Positions 24,590 to 31,777 of a stretch of 64,000 nucleotides of DNA are shown here, piece by piece. The stretch's first letter is position 1; each line of letters begins with the position of its first letter. The stretch is from Rhodospirillum centenum SW (lineage in GTDB: Bacteria; Pseudomonadota; Alphaproteobacteria; Azospirillales; Azospirillaceae), in contig NC_011420.2 in the NCBI RefSeq assembly GCF_000016185.1, forward strand, positions 4,023,501 through 4,087,500, in the 5' to 3' direction. The notes beneath the pieces are model-generated. The model was not told where the DNA came from. It did not search any database and saw only the letters and a program-made list of their open reading frames with translations. Position numbers and translations under genes: made by a program.

Positions 24590-25474
24590 ATGGGCCGGCG
24601 CGTCGCCGCCGCCCTCCTGCCGCTCGCCCTCGTCCTGTCCTCCGTCGTCCTGTCCGTCGCGGGCCTGCCCGGTCCGGCGGCCGGGGCGACGGACGGGGTG
24701 GGGGCGGCGCCCCGCCGTGTCGTCTCGCTCTCGCTCTGCGCCGACCAGTTCGTGCTGGCCGTGGCGGAGCGGGAGCAGATCGCCGGCCTCAGCCGCCTTG
24801 CCGCGGACCCGAACCTGACGCCCTTCGCGGCGCAGGCTTCGGGTCTGCACCGGCACGGCGGCACGGCGGAGGAGATCCTGATGCTGAAGCCCGACCTGGT
24901 GGTGGACGGCGGTTTCACCCGCGGTCGCACGGTCGCCATGCTGGAGCATCTCGGCGTGCCGGTGCTGCGGCTGCGCGGTGCGGTGACCCTGGCCGGCATC
25001 CTGCCCCAGATCGACGCCGTGGCGGCGGCGGTCGGGCAGCCGGAGCGAGGCCGGGCGCTGCGGCGCGCCCTGGAGGCACGGTTGGCCGGGGCGGGCACCG
25101 CCCCCGCCCTGGGCACCGCCATGCTGTACCGGCCGGGGGGCGAGGTTCCCGGCTCCCGCGGCATCGTCAACGACATGATGGCCGCGGCCGGCCTGACGAA
25201 CATCGGCGGGCGTCTCTCCACCCGCCCGAACGGCCGTGTCATGGTGGAACAGCTCGCGCTCGATCCGCCGGACGTTCTGGTGGTGGACAGCCGCCGGCCG
25301 GACCGGCCCGGTGTGGGCCAGTCGGTGCTGGACCACCCCGCGCTGCGCCCACTGGCAGGGCGGATGCGGGAGGTGTCCTTCCCCTTGAAGTACTGGCTCT
25401 GCGCCGGCCCCGGCTCCATCGACGGGGTGGCCCTGCTGCGTGAGGCCGTCCGCGGCGGGGGAGGGGCGTCATGA
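24590..25474 (+). CDS. btuF: Periplasmic corrinoid-binding protein
   Basis: A 294-residue class III binding protein with an N-terminal signal peptide (ALLPLALVLSSVVLSVAGL). The opening RRVVSLSLCADQFVLAVAER and the segments HGGTAEEILMLKPDLVV and PGSRGIVNDMMAAAGLTNIG are typical of BtuF/FecB-type proteins. It delivers vitamin B12 to BtuC. The start lies 2 bp after the btuB stop, and its stop overlaps the next ATG. Confidence 0.85.
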   Translation: MGRRVAAALLPLALVLSSVVLSVAGLPGPAAGATDGVGAAPRRVVSLSLCADQFVLAVAEREQIAGLSRLAADPNLTPFAAQASGLHRHGGTAEEILMLKPDLVVDGGFTRGRTVAMLEHLGVPVLRLRGAVTLAGILPQIDAVAAAVGQPERGRALRRALEARLAGAGTAPALGTAMLYRPGGEVPGSRGIVNDMMAAAGLTNIGGRLSTRPNGRVMVEQLALDPPDVLVVDSRRPDRPGVGQSVLDHPALRPLAGRMREVSFPLKYWLCAGPGSIDGVALLREAVRGGGGAS

Positions 25475-26511
25475 CCGCCGCCGCTGCCGACCGAGCCCGC
25501 CCCCCGGACGCAGCCCGGCCGCGGGGAGACGGGCTCCTGCTGGCCGGGCTTGGGCTGCTGCTGGCCGCCCTGTTCCTGGTGTCCCTGCTGGTCGGTCCGG
25601 CCCCGGTCCCGCCCGGACAGATCCTGGCGGGGCTGGCGGGGCGGGGCGATCCCGCCGTGGTGCTGGTGGCGCAGGAGGTGCGCCTGCCGCGCGCCCTGCT
25701 GGGGGCGCTGGTGGGGGCCGGTCTGGGCATGGCGGGGGCGGCCCTGCAGGGATTCCTGCGCAACCCGCTGGCCGATCCGGGCCTTGTCGGGGCGTCCGCC
25801 TCCGCCTCGTTCGGCGCCGTGCTGGTGCTCTATTTCGGGCTCTCCGCCCAGCTTGCGCTCGCCATGCCGCTGGCCGGGATGGCGGGGGCCGGCTGCGGCA
25901 TGGCGCTGATCCTCATGCTGGCAGGAAGGCAGGCCAGCGTGCTGTCCCTCATCCTCGCCGGCGTGGCGGTGCAGACCCTCGCCGGGGCGCTGACCTCGCT
26001 GGCCCTGAACCTCGCGCCCAACCCGCACGCGGCCCTGGAGATCGCCTTCTGGCTGCTGGGGTCGCTGACCGACCGGACGCGCGACCATGTGCTGCTGGCG
26101 GCCCCCTTCCTGCTTGTCGGGATGGCGATGCTGGCGCGGGAGCGGCACAGCCTGGACGCGCTGGGCCTGGGCGAACGCACGGCGGCCAGCCTGGGCGTGG
26201 ACGTGGCGGCGCTGCGCCGCCGCATCGTGCTGGGCACGGTGCTGGCTGTCGGGCCGGGGGTGGCCGTGACGGGTGCCATCGGCTTCATCGGGCTGGTGGT
26301 GCCGCACCTGCTGAGGCCCTTCGTCGGGCACGAGCCGGGGCGCCTGCTGCTGCCCAGTGCCCTGGCCGGCGGTGCCCTGCTGCTGGCGGCCGATATCCTG
26401 GTCCGGCTGGTGCCGACCAATGACGAGCTGAAGCTGGGTGTCGTCACCGGCCTGATCGGGGCGCCCTTCTTCCTGCTCCTGCTCAACCGGCTGAGGGCGG
26501 AGGTGCGATGA
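25471..26511 (+). CDS. btuC: Vitamin B12 ABC transporter permease
   Basis: A 346-residue FecCD-family permease with about ten helices. It shares with the heme permease the stretches RLPRALLGALVGAGLGMAGA, FLRNPLADPGLVGAS and AIGFIGLVVPHLLRPFVG. The ATG overlaps the btuF stop by 4 bp, and its stop overlaps the next ATG by 4 bp. Confidence 0.88.
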   Translation: MTAAAADRARPPDAARPRGDGLLLAGLGLLLAALFLVSLLVGPAPVPPGQILAGLAGRGDPAVVLVAQEVRLPRALLGALVGAGLGMAGAALQGFLRNPLADPGLVGASASASFGAVLVLYFGLSAQLALAMPLAGMAGAGCGMALILMLAGRQASVLSLILAGVAVQTLAGALTSLALNLAPNPHAALEIAFWLLGSLTDRTRDHVLLAAPFLLVGMAMLARERHSLDALGLGERTAASLGVDVAALRRRIVLGTVLAVGPGVAVTGAIGFIGLVVPHLLRPFVGHEPGRLLLPSALAGGALLLAADILVRLVPTNDELKLGVVTGLIGAPFFLLLLNRLRAEVR

Positions 26512-27314
26512 CGGGGCTCCGGGCACACGAGCTGGGGATCGACCTGGGCGGCCGGGCCGTGCTGGACGGGGTGTCCGTCGGGCTCCGGCCGGGGGAACTG
26601 GTCGGGCTGATCGGCCCCAACGGGGCGGGCAAGACGACCCTGCTGGGGACGCTCGCCGGCCTCTCCCGGCCCGACCGGGGGCAGGTCAGCCTGGACGGCC
26701 GTCCCCTGGCCGGGCTGCCGCCGGCGGAGCGGGCGCGGCGGCTGGCCTTCCTCGACCAGCAGGCCGGCAGCCACTGGCCGCTGCGGGTGGAGCGCGTGGT
26801 CACGCTGGGCCGCCTGCCCCACGCCGATCCCTGGCGCGGCAGCGGCGGGGCGGACGCGGCTGCCGTCGGGCGGGCGATGGCCCGCTGCGGCGTCACCGGC
26901 CTGCGCGACCGCGTGGTGACGACGCTGTCGGGCGGCGAGCGGGCGCGGGTGATGCTGGCCCGCGCCCTGGCGGTGGAGCCCGACTATCTGCTGGCGGACG
27001 AGCCGGCGGCGGGGCTCGACCCCTACCACCAGCTCCAGCTCATGGAACTGCTGGCCGGGCTGGCGGCGGAGGGCATGGGGGTGATGGTGGTGCTGCACGA
27101 GCTGGCGCTGGCGCTGCGCTTCTGCACCCGCCTCTGCCTCATGGCGGAAGGTGGCGCCATCGTGGCCGACAGCGATCCGGCCACGCTGCTCTCCGGTGGC
27201 CGGCTGGAGCAGGTCTACGCCATCGAACTGCTGCGCGGAGTCCGGGAGGGGCAGCCCTACGCGCTCGCCTGGCGGCGGGCGGACGCGGCGGACATGGGGG
27301 GCCGCCGGGGCTGA
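26508..27314 (+). CDS. btuD: Vitamin B12 ABC transporter ATP-binding protein
   Basis: A 268-residue ABC ATPase: Walker A GPNGAGKTT, signature LSGGERARVMLARAL, Walker B YLLADEPAAGLD, switch histidine VLHELALAL. All are intact, though Walker B has Ala before the Asp where most relatives have Leu. It powers BtuC. Confidence 0.88.
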   Translation: MTGLRAHELGIDLGGRAVLDGVSVGLRPGELVGLIGPNGAGKTTLLGTLAGLSRPDRGQVSLDGRPLAGLPPAERARRLAFLDQQAGSHWPLRVERVVTLGRLPHADPWRGSGGADAAAVGRAMARCGVTGLRDRVVTTLSGGERARVMLARALAVEPDYLLADEPAAGLDPYHQLQLMELLAGLAAEGMGVMVVLHELALALRFCTRLCLMAEGGAIVADSDPATLLSGGRLEQVYAIELLRGVREGQPYALAWRRADAADMGGRRG

Positions 27315-27423
27315 GACGATGCGGCCACGCGCGGTTCTGCCCGCCGGCCCGCGGCCGGGTCTGGACGCCGCCGCGGCGCTGGCTTATGGGCAGTGCTGGC
27401 ATTCCGCCGGCCGGGGAAGAAGC

Positions 27424-28467
27424 ATGAACGGGGACAGCGGAGACAGCGTGACCGCAGGGCAGGGCCTGCTGCCGCATGGCGGCGACCTGGACACCGCGCG
27501 CCGGACCTGGCCGGACGCCCCCGGCCCCTGGATCGACCTGTCCACGGGGATCAACCCCTGGCCCTTCCCGGTCGGGCCGCTGGAGCCGGAGAGCTGGACC
27601 CGGCTGCCCGGTGCGGCCGCCCTTGCCGCCCTCCGTCACGCGGCCGCCCGGCGCTACGGCGTTCCGGACGCGGGCCGTGTCGCGGCGGCGCCGGGCACCC
27701 AGGCGCTGATCCAGCTTCTGCCACGGCTGCGGCCCCCCGCGCGGGTCGCCATCCAGTCGCCCACCTACAACGAGCATGCCCACTGCTGGGCCGCGGCCGG
27801 CCACGAGGTGACGGCCGTTCCCGGCATCGACGCCCTGCCCGACGACACTGAGGTCTGCGTCGTCGTCAACCCGAACAATCCCGACGGCCGCCTGCACCCG
27901 CCGCGGCGGGTGCTGGAGCTCGCGGCGGCCCTGGCCCGGCGGGGCGGCTGGCTGGTGGTGGACGAGGCGTTCGCCGACACCTGCCCCGAGGCCAGCGTCG
28001 CCCCGGCGGCGGGCATGCCGGGGCTGGTCGTGCTGCGCAGCTTCGGGAAGTTCTACGGGCTGGCGGGTCTGCGGCTGGGGTTCGTCCTGGCGGACACCGC
28101 CCTCGTGGCCGCGGTCGAGGCGGCACTCGGCCCCTGGAGCGTCTCCGGCCCGGCGCTGGAGATCGGCCGCCGCGCGCTGGAGGACGATGCCTGGACGGCG
28201 GCGACCCGCCTCCGGCTGGAGGCCGCCGCGGCGGCGCTCGACGCCGATCTGGCAGCGGCCGGGCTGACGGTCGTGGGCGGCACGCCGCTGTTCCGGCTGG
28301 TGCGGACCCCGGCCGCCCTGGCCCTGTCCGGGGCGCTGGCCGCCGCCGGACTCTGGGTGCGCCGCTTTCCCGACCGGCCGGACCTCCTGCGCTTCGGCCT
28401 GCCGCCGGACGATCCGGCGCGGGCCCGGCTGCGGCAGGTCGTCCGCGATCCGGTCTGGCGGGGCTGA
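27424..28467 (+). CDS. cobC: L-threonine-O-3-phosphate decarboxylase (CobC/CobD-type PLP enzyme)
   Basis: A 347-residue fold-type I aminotransferase-like enzyme. The opening HGGDLDTARRTWP..PWIDLSTGINPW is diagnostic of the cobalamin-pathway decarboxylase that makes (R)-1-amino-2-propanol phosphate for the B12 nucleotide loop. NPNNPDGR, VVDEAFADT and the PLP lysine in RSFGKFYGLAGLRLG are present. The ATG at 27424 is used; an ATG at 27319 just after btuD would add 35 residues of low quality. It lies in the same riboswitch-controlled run, joining corrinoid import to late B12 synthesis or salvage. Confidence 0.88.
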   Translation: MNGDSGDSVTAGQGLLPHGGDLDTARRTWPDAPGPWIDLSTGINPWPFPVGPLEPESWTRLPGAAALAALRHAAARRYGVPDAGRVAAAPGTQALIQLLPRLRPPARVAIQSPTYNEHAHCWAAAGHEVTAVPGIDALPDDTEVCVVVNPNNPDGRLHPPRRVLELAAALARRGGWLVVDEAFADTCPEASVAPAAGMPGLVVLRSFGKFYGLAGLRLGFVLADTALVAAVEAALGPWSVSGPALEIGRRALEDDAWTAATRLRLEAAAAALDADLAAAGLTVVGGTPLFRLVRTPAALALSGALAAAGLWVRRFPDRPDLLRFGLPPDDPARARLRQVVRDPVWRG

Positions 28468-28547
28468 GGGCGTCAGGGCAGCGGATCTGCGGCGTGTAAG
28501 GGCTGAGGAGTGCCGTCCGGCGCGCTCCACCAACGCCGAGGACCCCC

Positions 28548-29102
28548 ATGGCCAGTTCCATTTCCGGTTACGGGAGCACGTCCCTGCTCCAGCAGGCGCT
28601 CCTGTCCTCCCTGAAGCGCACGAGCACGACCGACGACGAGACGACCGCCACGACCGTGGCGGACACCGTCACCACGACCGCCGGAACGGATGCGGAGTCG
28701 GAGGGCACGTCCTTCGAGGAGAAGCTGGCTGCCAGACTCGCGGCCGATGTCGAGGCCGGGACGCTCAGCGAGGACGATGCCGACCTGATCGCGAAGACGT
28801 TTGACGAGCTCGCCCAGTCCCTGGGCGGGGGCGGTCGTCCGGCCGGCGGACCGCCTCCCGGCGGGGCCGGTGGACCGCCCCCCGGCGGCGCGGGCGGACC
28901 GCCTCCGGGCGGCGGGATGCCCCCTGGCGGTGCTGCCGGCGGGGCGGAGACGGAGTCCGACAGTTCGGCAACCACCTCCGTCTATGAGACGGCGCTGAGC
29001 CTCCTGAAGCAGAATGCGGAGGAGGAGGGCACGGATTCCGGCACCGCGACCGCCTATCTGAGCAAGCTCCTCTCCGGCGGTCTGGTCGATACCAGGGCCT
29101 GA
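28548..29102 (+). CDS. Low-complexity Pro/Gly-rich hypothetical protein
   Basis: A 184-residue protein I do not recognise. The N-terminus is Ser-rich (SSISGYGSTSLLQQALLSSL), then a Thr-rich acidic stretch, a short amphipathic helix region (EEKLAARLAADVEAGTLSED, then DLIAKTFDELAQSL), a triple repeat of the unit GGPPPGGA (~100-130), and a second helix (SVYETALSLLKQ). There is no signal peptide or membrane segment. GAGG precedes the ATG. The GC-rich repeat is a candidate site for length variation between strains. Possibly secreted or surface-related; no function is claimed. Confidence 0.6.
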   Translation: MASSISGYGSTSLLQQALLSSLKRTSTTDDETTATTVADTVTTTAGTDAESEGTSFEEKLAARLAADVEAGTLSEDDADLIAKTFDELAQSLGGGGRPAGGPPPGGAGGPPPGGAGGPPPGGGMPPGGAAGGAETESDSSATTSVYETALSLLKQNAEEEGTDSGTATAYLSKLLSGGLVDTRA

Positions 29103-29194
29103 CGGGTCAAGCCCCTGGGCAGCGGGCGCCAGATCGCGCCGGCCGGATGCCGGCCGGATGCCATGGGCGTCCCTTCATGCCCCCATGCTTCCAG

Positions 29195-29236
29195 GTCGCC
29201 TGCCACGGCGGTTCCCGTGCCGCCGTGGCAGGCGAC
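29195..29236. repeat. Perfect 17-bp hairpin in the intergenic region
   Basis: GTCGCCTGCCACGGCGG, an 8-base loop, then its exact complement. No T-run on either side. It lies in the 416-bp gap between the Pro/Gly-rich gene and the GGDEF-EAL gene, beside a small tandem repeat (GCCGGCCGGAT twice, near 29138-29160). It may act as a terminator or belong to a dispersed repeat family; the rest of the gap is AT-richer promoter sequence. Confidence 0.5.
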
Positions 29237-29476
29237 ATTCAACATCCACGATTGATTCTGTTCTGATTCCACCCCTCTGGCCCGATGGGGCGGACGGGAC
29301 CGGCCGGTCCGTGCCAGCGGCCATATGCTCCTGTGGTAACTGTCCGATACCGTGGCAATGTCCCGTCGTGAGTGACGTGGCGGCGGGGCAGGGTGCCGGC
29401 TATTTCAGATTGTGGATTCCGGCGGCACGGTCGCTGCTGCTGCCCGTGGAAGTGGTGTCTTCTCAATTAACCACAG

Positions 29477-29497
29477 GCTGTCATGGGCAGTGACAGC
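29477..29497 (+). promoter_or_regulatory. Dyad before the GGDEF-EAL gene
   Basis: GCTGTCA, 7-bp spacer, TGACAGC: perfect 7-bp arms, 22 bp before the first possible start codon (29519) and inside an AT-richer patch (CTCAATTAACC just upstream, TTTATGG downstream). This is where an operator or promoter would sit. Regulator unknown. Confidence 0.35.
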
Positions 29498-29518
29498 TTT
29501 ATGGGCTAGCCTGTTCGC

Positions 29519-31777
29519 GTGTCCGCGGGACTGTGCCGGATGCCCGACAGGGTAGGCGCTGCCGCTGGCCGGAAGAGGCAATGGTCCTGGGTAGCGAAGC
29601 GTGCCGACGTGATGGCGAAGCAACTCGAGTCTCTTCTGGACAGAATGACCGCAGCGTTCCTGGGGGGGGATCTCCCCGGCCTGGATCGGATCGTCCTGGA
29701 AGGGGCCGAGGCCCTGACAGGAAGCGGGGTCAGCTACCTGCAGTTCTTTGATCCGCTGGATGGGACGGCGACCACGGCAATGTGGTCCCGACCCGCCGCG
29801 GGGGCGGCCCCGCCGCCGGATGTCCATGACCATGCCACAGGCGGTCTCTGGGAAGACTGCCTCCGCAGCGGTCGCGCCGTCGTCCAGAACACGGTGGGCG
29901 CGGCCGTGCGGGAAGCCGGTGCGCTTCCCCGGAACGGCGCGATGCCCCCCCCGGCGAAGCCGGTCGGCCATGTCGCGCTGTGGCGGCATCTCGGCGTCCC
30001 CGTTCTGGAGACCGGGCCGGCTCCGTTCGTCCTGGGCGTCGGTAACAAGCCCGCCCCCTACGGTCCGGAAGACATGGCCGTACTGGAGCGGATCAGCGGT
30101 GTCTTCGCGGCGATGCGGGCCGCGCTCCTGTACCGCCGGCGCGAGCGGGCCCGCGTCGCCTCGGTCGGCGGTCAGGACTGGACGGCCGGCATCGACGGCA
30201 CCTTCCGCCCGTCGGCCGATTTCCTGGTGGCGCTCGGGTACGATCCGGCGCTGCCGCCGGACCTTTCCGCCCTGATCGCCGCGGAGGACCGGCCGGCCTT
30301 CGCCGCGGCCATGGAGGGCGCTGCCGACGGTATACCGCTGTCGGTCGATGTGAGGCTGGCGACGGCTGACGGGCGTGTCCGCTGGTACAGCCTGTTCGGC
30401 AGCGTGGACCGCGACGAGCGGGGGACGTTCCAGCAGGTCCTCGGCATCGCCCTGGACCGGGAGTCCGAGCGGGGCCTGTCGGACCGGGCGCGCTGGCTGG
30501 CATCGCACGATGCCCTGACACGGCTGCCCAACCGTTCCTCCCTTCTGAATCATCTGGCGGAGATCCAGGGCAGTCCCGGCGGGGGCAGCCAGATCGCGCT
30601 GTTCGCGCTCGATCTCGACAAGTTCAGCAGCGTCAACGCCAAGATCGGCGTGGATGCGGGGGATCGACTGTTGCGCCAGGTGGCGGACGAGCTGACGCTG
30701 CGCCTGGATGCGGGCGACCTGCTGTCCCGTACCGGGGGGGACGAGTTCTGTCTTGTCAAGCACGCTCCCCTGACCCCAGCCCAGGCCGGCCAGTTCGCCG
30801 AGGAACTGCTCTCGGCCGTGCGCGCCGTTGTCGTGCCGGACGAGGATATCGGTTTCCTGACCGCCGGAATCGGTATCAGCCTGTCGGCGTCGGGACCCCG
30901 GCCCGAAACATCGCTGGAGCAGGCGGAATCGGCCCTGCACATGGCCCGTGCCCAGGGCGGAAACCACTTCGCCTTCTTCGAGCGGCAGGCCACCGAGCGG
31001 CAGATGGACGAGATCCGCCTGTCGCGCCTCGTCTCCAGCCCGGCCTTCTGGGACAGTCTGCGGGTGGTCTACCAGGCTCAGGTCCGCCTCTCCGACCAGC
31101 GTATCATGGGGGTGGAGGCGCTGGTCCGCTCCGACCTCAGCGGCCAGATGGGCATCGGTACGGAACGGCTGATCGCCACCATCGAGGACATGGGCCTGAC
31201 CCAGCGACTCGGGCGCGCCGTGCGCGATCTCGTCATCGCCGACGTCAAGGCCATGGGGCTCACGGACGAGGAGCTGCCGGTCATCTCCATCAACTTCTCG
31301 CCCGTCGAATTCGCCGACGTGGACCATGTGCGCGACTTCATCGCCGCCATCAAGGCGAGCGGCCTCAATCCGGAGAAGTTCGAGATCGAGATCACCGAGC
31401 GGTCCCTGCTGGCCGCGTCGGAGGCGCTGGATGTCGTGCAGTCCATGCTGCAACAGAGCGGCGTCCGCCTCGCGCTCGACGATTTCGGCTCCGGCTACTC
31501 GTCCTTGCGCTATCTGACCCATATCCAGGTGGACAAGATCAAGATCGACAAGGTCTTCATCAACGGGATCGAGACGAACGGCCGTGAGCGCCGGGTCGTG
31601 GAATCCATCATCGCGCTCGCCCGCGGCCTGGATGCCGTGGCCCTGGCGGAAGGGGTGGAGGAGGCGGGACAGGCCCGCCTGCTCAAGGACCTGGGCTGTG
31701 AGATGGCCCAGGGCTACCATTTCTGCCGGCCCGTCGGGCGCACGCTGATCCTTCAGATGATCAGGGGGAACGGTTGA
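29519..31777 (+). CDS. GAF-PAS-GGDEF-EAL c-di-GMP turnover protein
   Basis: Up to 752 residues: a GAF-like domain (~40-205), a PAS-like domain (~215-320), GGDEF (~325-485) and EAL (~495-745). GGDEF is intact (SRTGGDEF), but the product-inhibition RxxD position reads DAGD. The EAL active site is complete: EALVR, INFSP, EITE, DDFG, KIKIDK, AEGVE and QGYHF. Both diguanylate cyclase and phosphodiesterase activity are therefore possible; phosphodiesterase looks fully equipped. No transmembrane segment, so cytoplasmic. The start is uncertain: GTG 29519, ATG 29540 and ATG 29612 (before MAKQLESLLDRM) are all in frame, and none has a good ribosome-binding site. The stop overlaps the next TTG (TTGA). 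Confidence 0.9.
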   Translation: MSAGLCRMPDRVGAAAGRKRQWSWVAKRADVMAKQLESLLDRMTAAFLGGDLPGLDRIVLEGAEALTGSGVSYLQFFDPLDGTATTAMWSRPAAGAAPPPDVHDHATGGLWEDCLRSGRAVVQNTVGAAVREAGALPRNGAMPPPAKPVGHVALWRHLGVPVLETGPAPFVLGVGNKPAPYGPEDMAVLERISGVFAAMRAALLYRRRERARVASVGGQDWTAGIDGTFRPSADFLVALGYDPALPPDLSALIAAEDRPAFAAAMEGAADGIPLSVDVRLATADGRVRWYSLFGSVDRDERGTFQQVLGIALDRESERGLSDRARWLASHDALTRLPNRSSLLNHLAEIQGSPGGGSQIALFALDLDKFSSVNAKIGVDAGDRLLRQVADELTLRLDAGDLLSRTGGDEFCLVKHAPLTPAQAGQFAEELLSAVRAVVVPDEDIGFLTAGIGISLSASGPRPETSLEQAESALHMARAQGGNHFAFFERQATERQMDEIRLSRLVSSPAFWDSLRVVYQAQVRLSDQRIMGVEALVRSDLSGQMGIGTERLIATIEDMGLTQRLGRAVRDLVIADVKAMGLTDEELPVISINFSPVEFADVDHVRDFIAAIKASGLNPEKFEIEITERSLLAASEALDVVQSMLQQSGVRLALDDFGSGYSSLRYLTHIQVDKIKIDKVFINGIETNGRERRVVESIIALARGLDAVALAEGVEEAGQARLLKDLGCEMAQGYHFCRPVGRTLILQMIRGNG

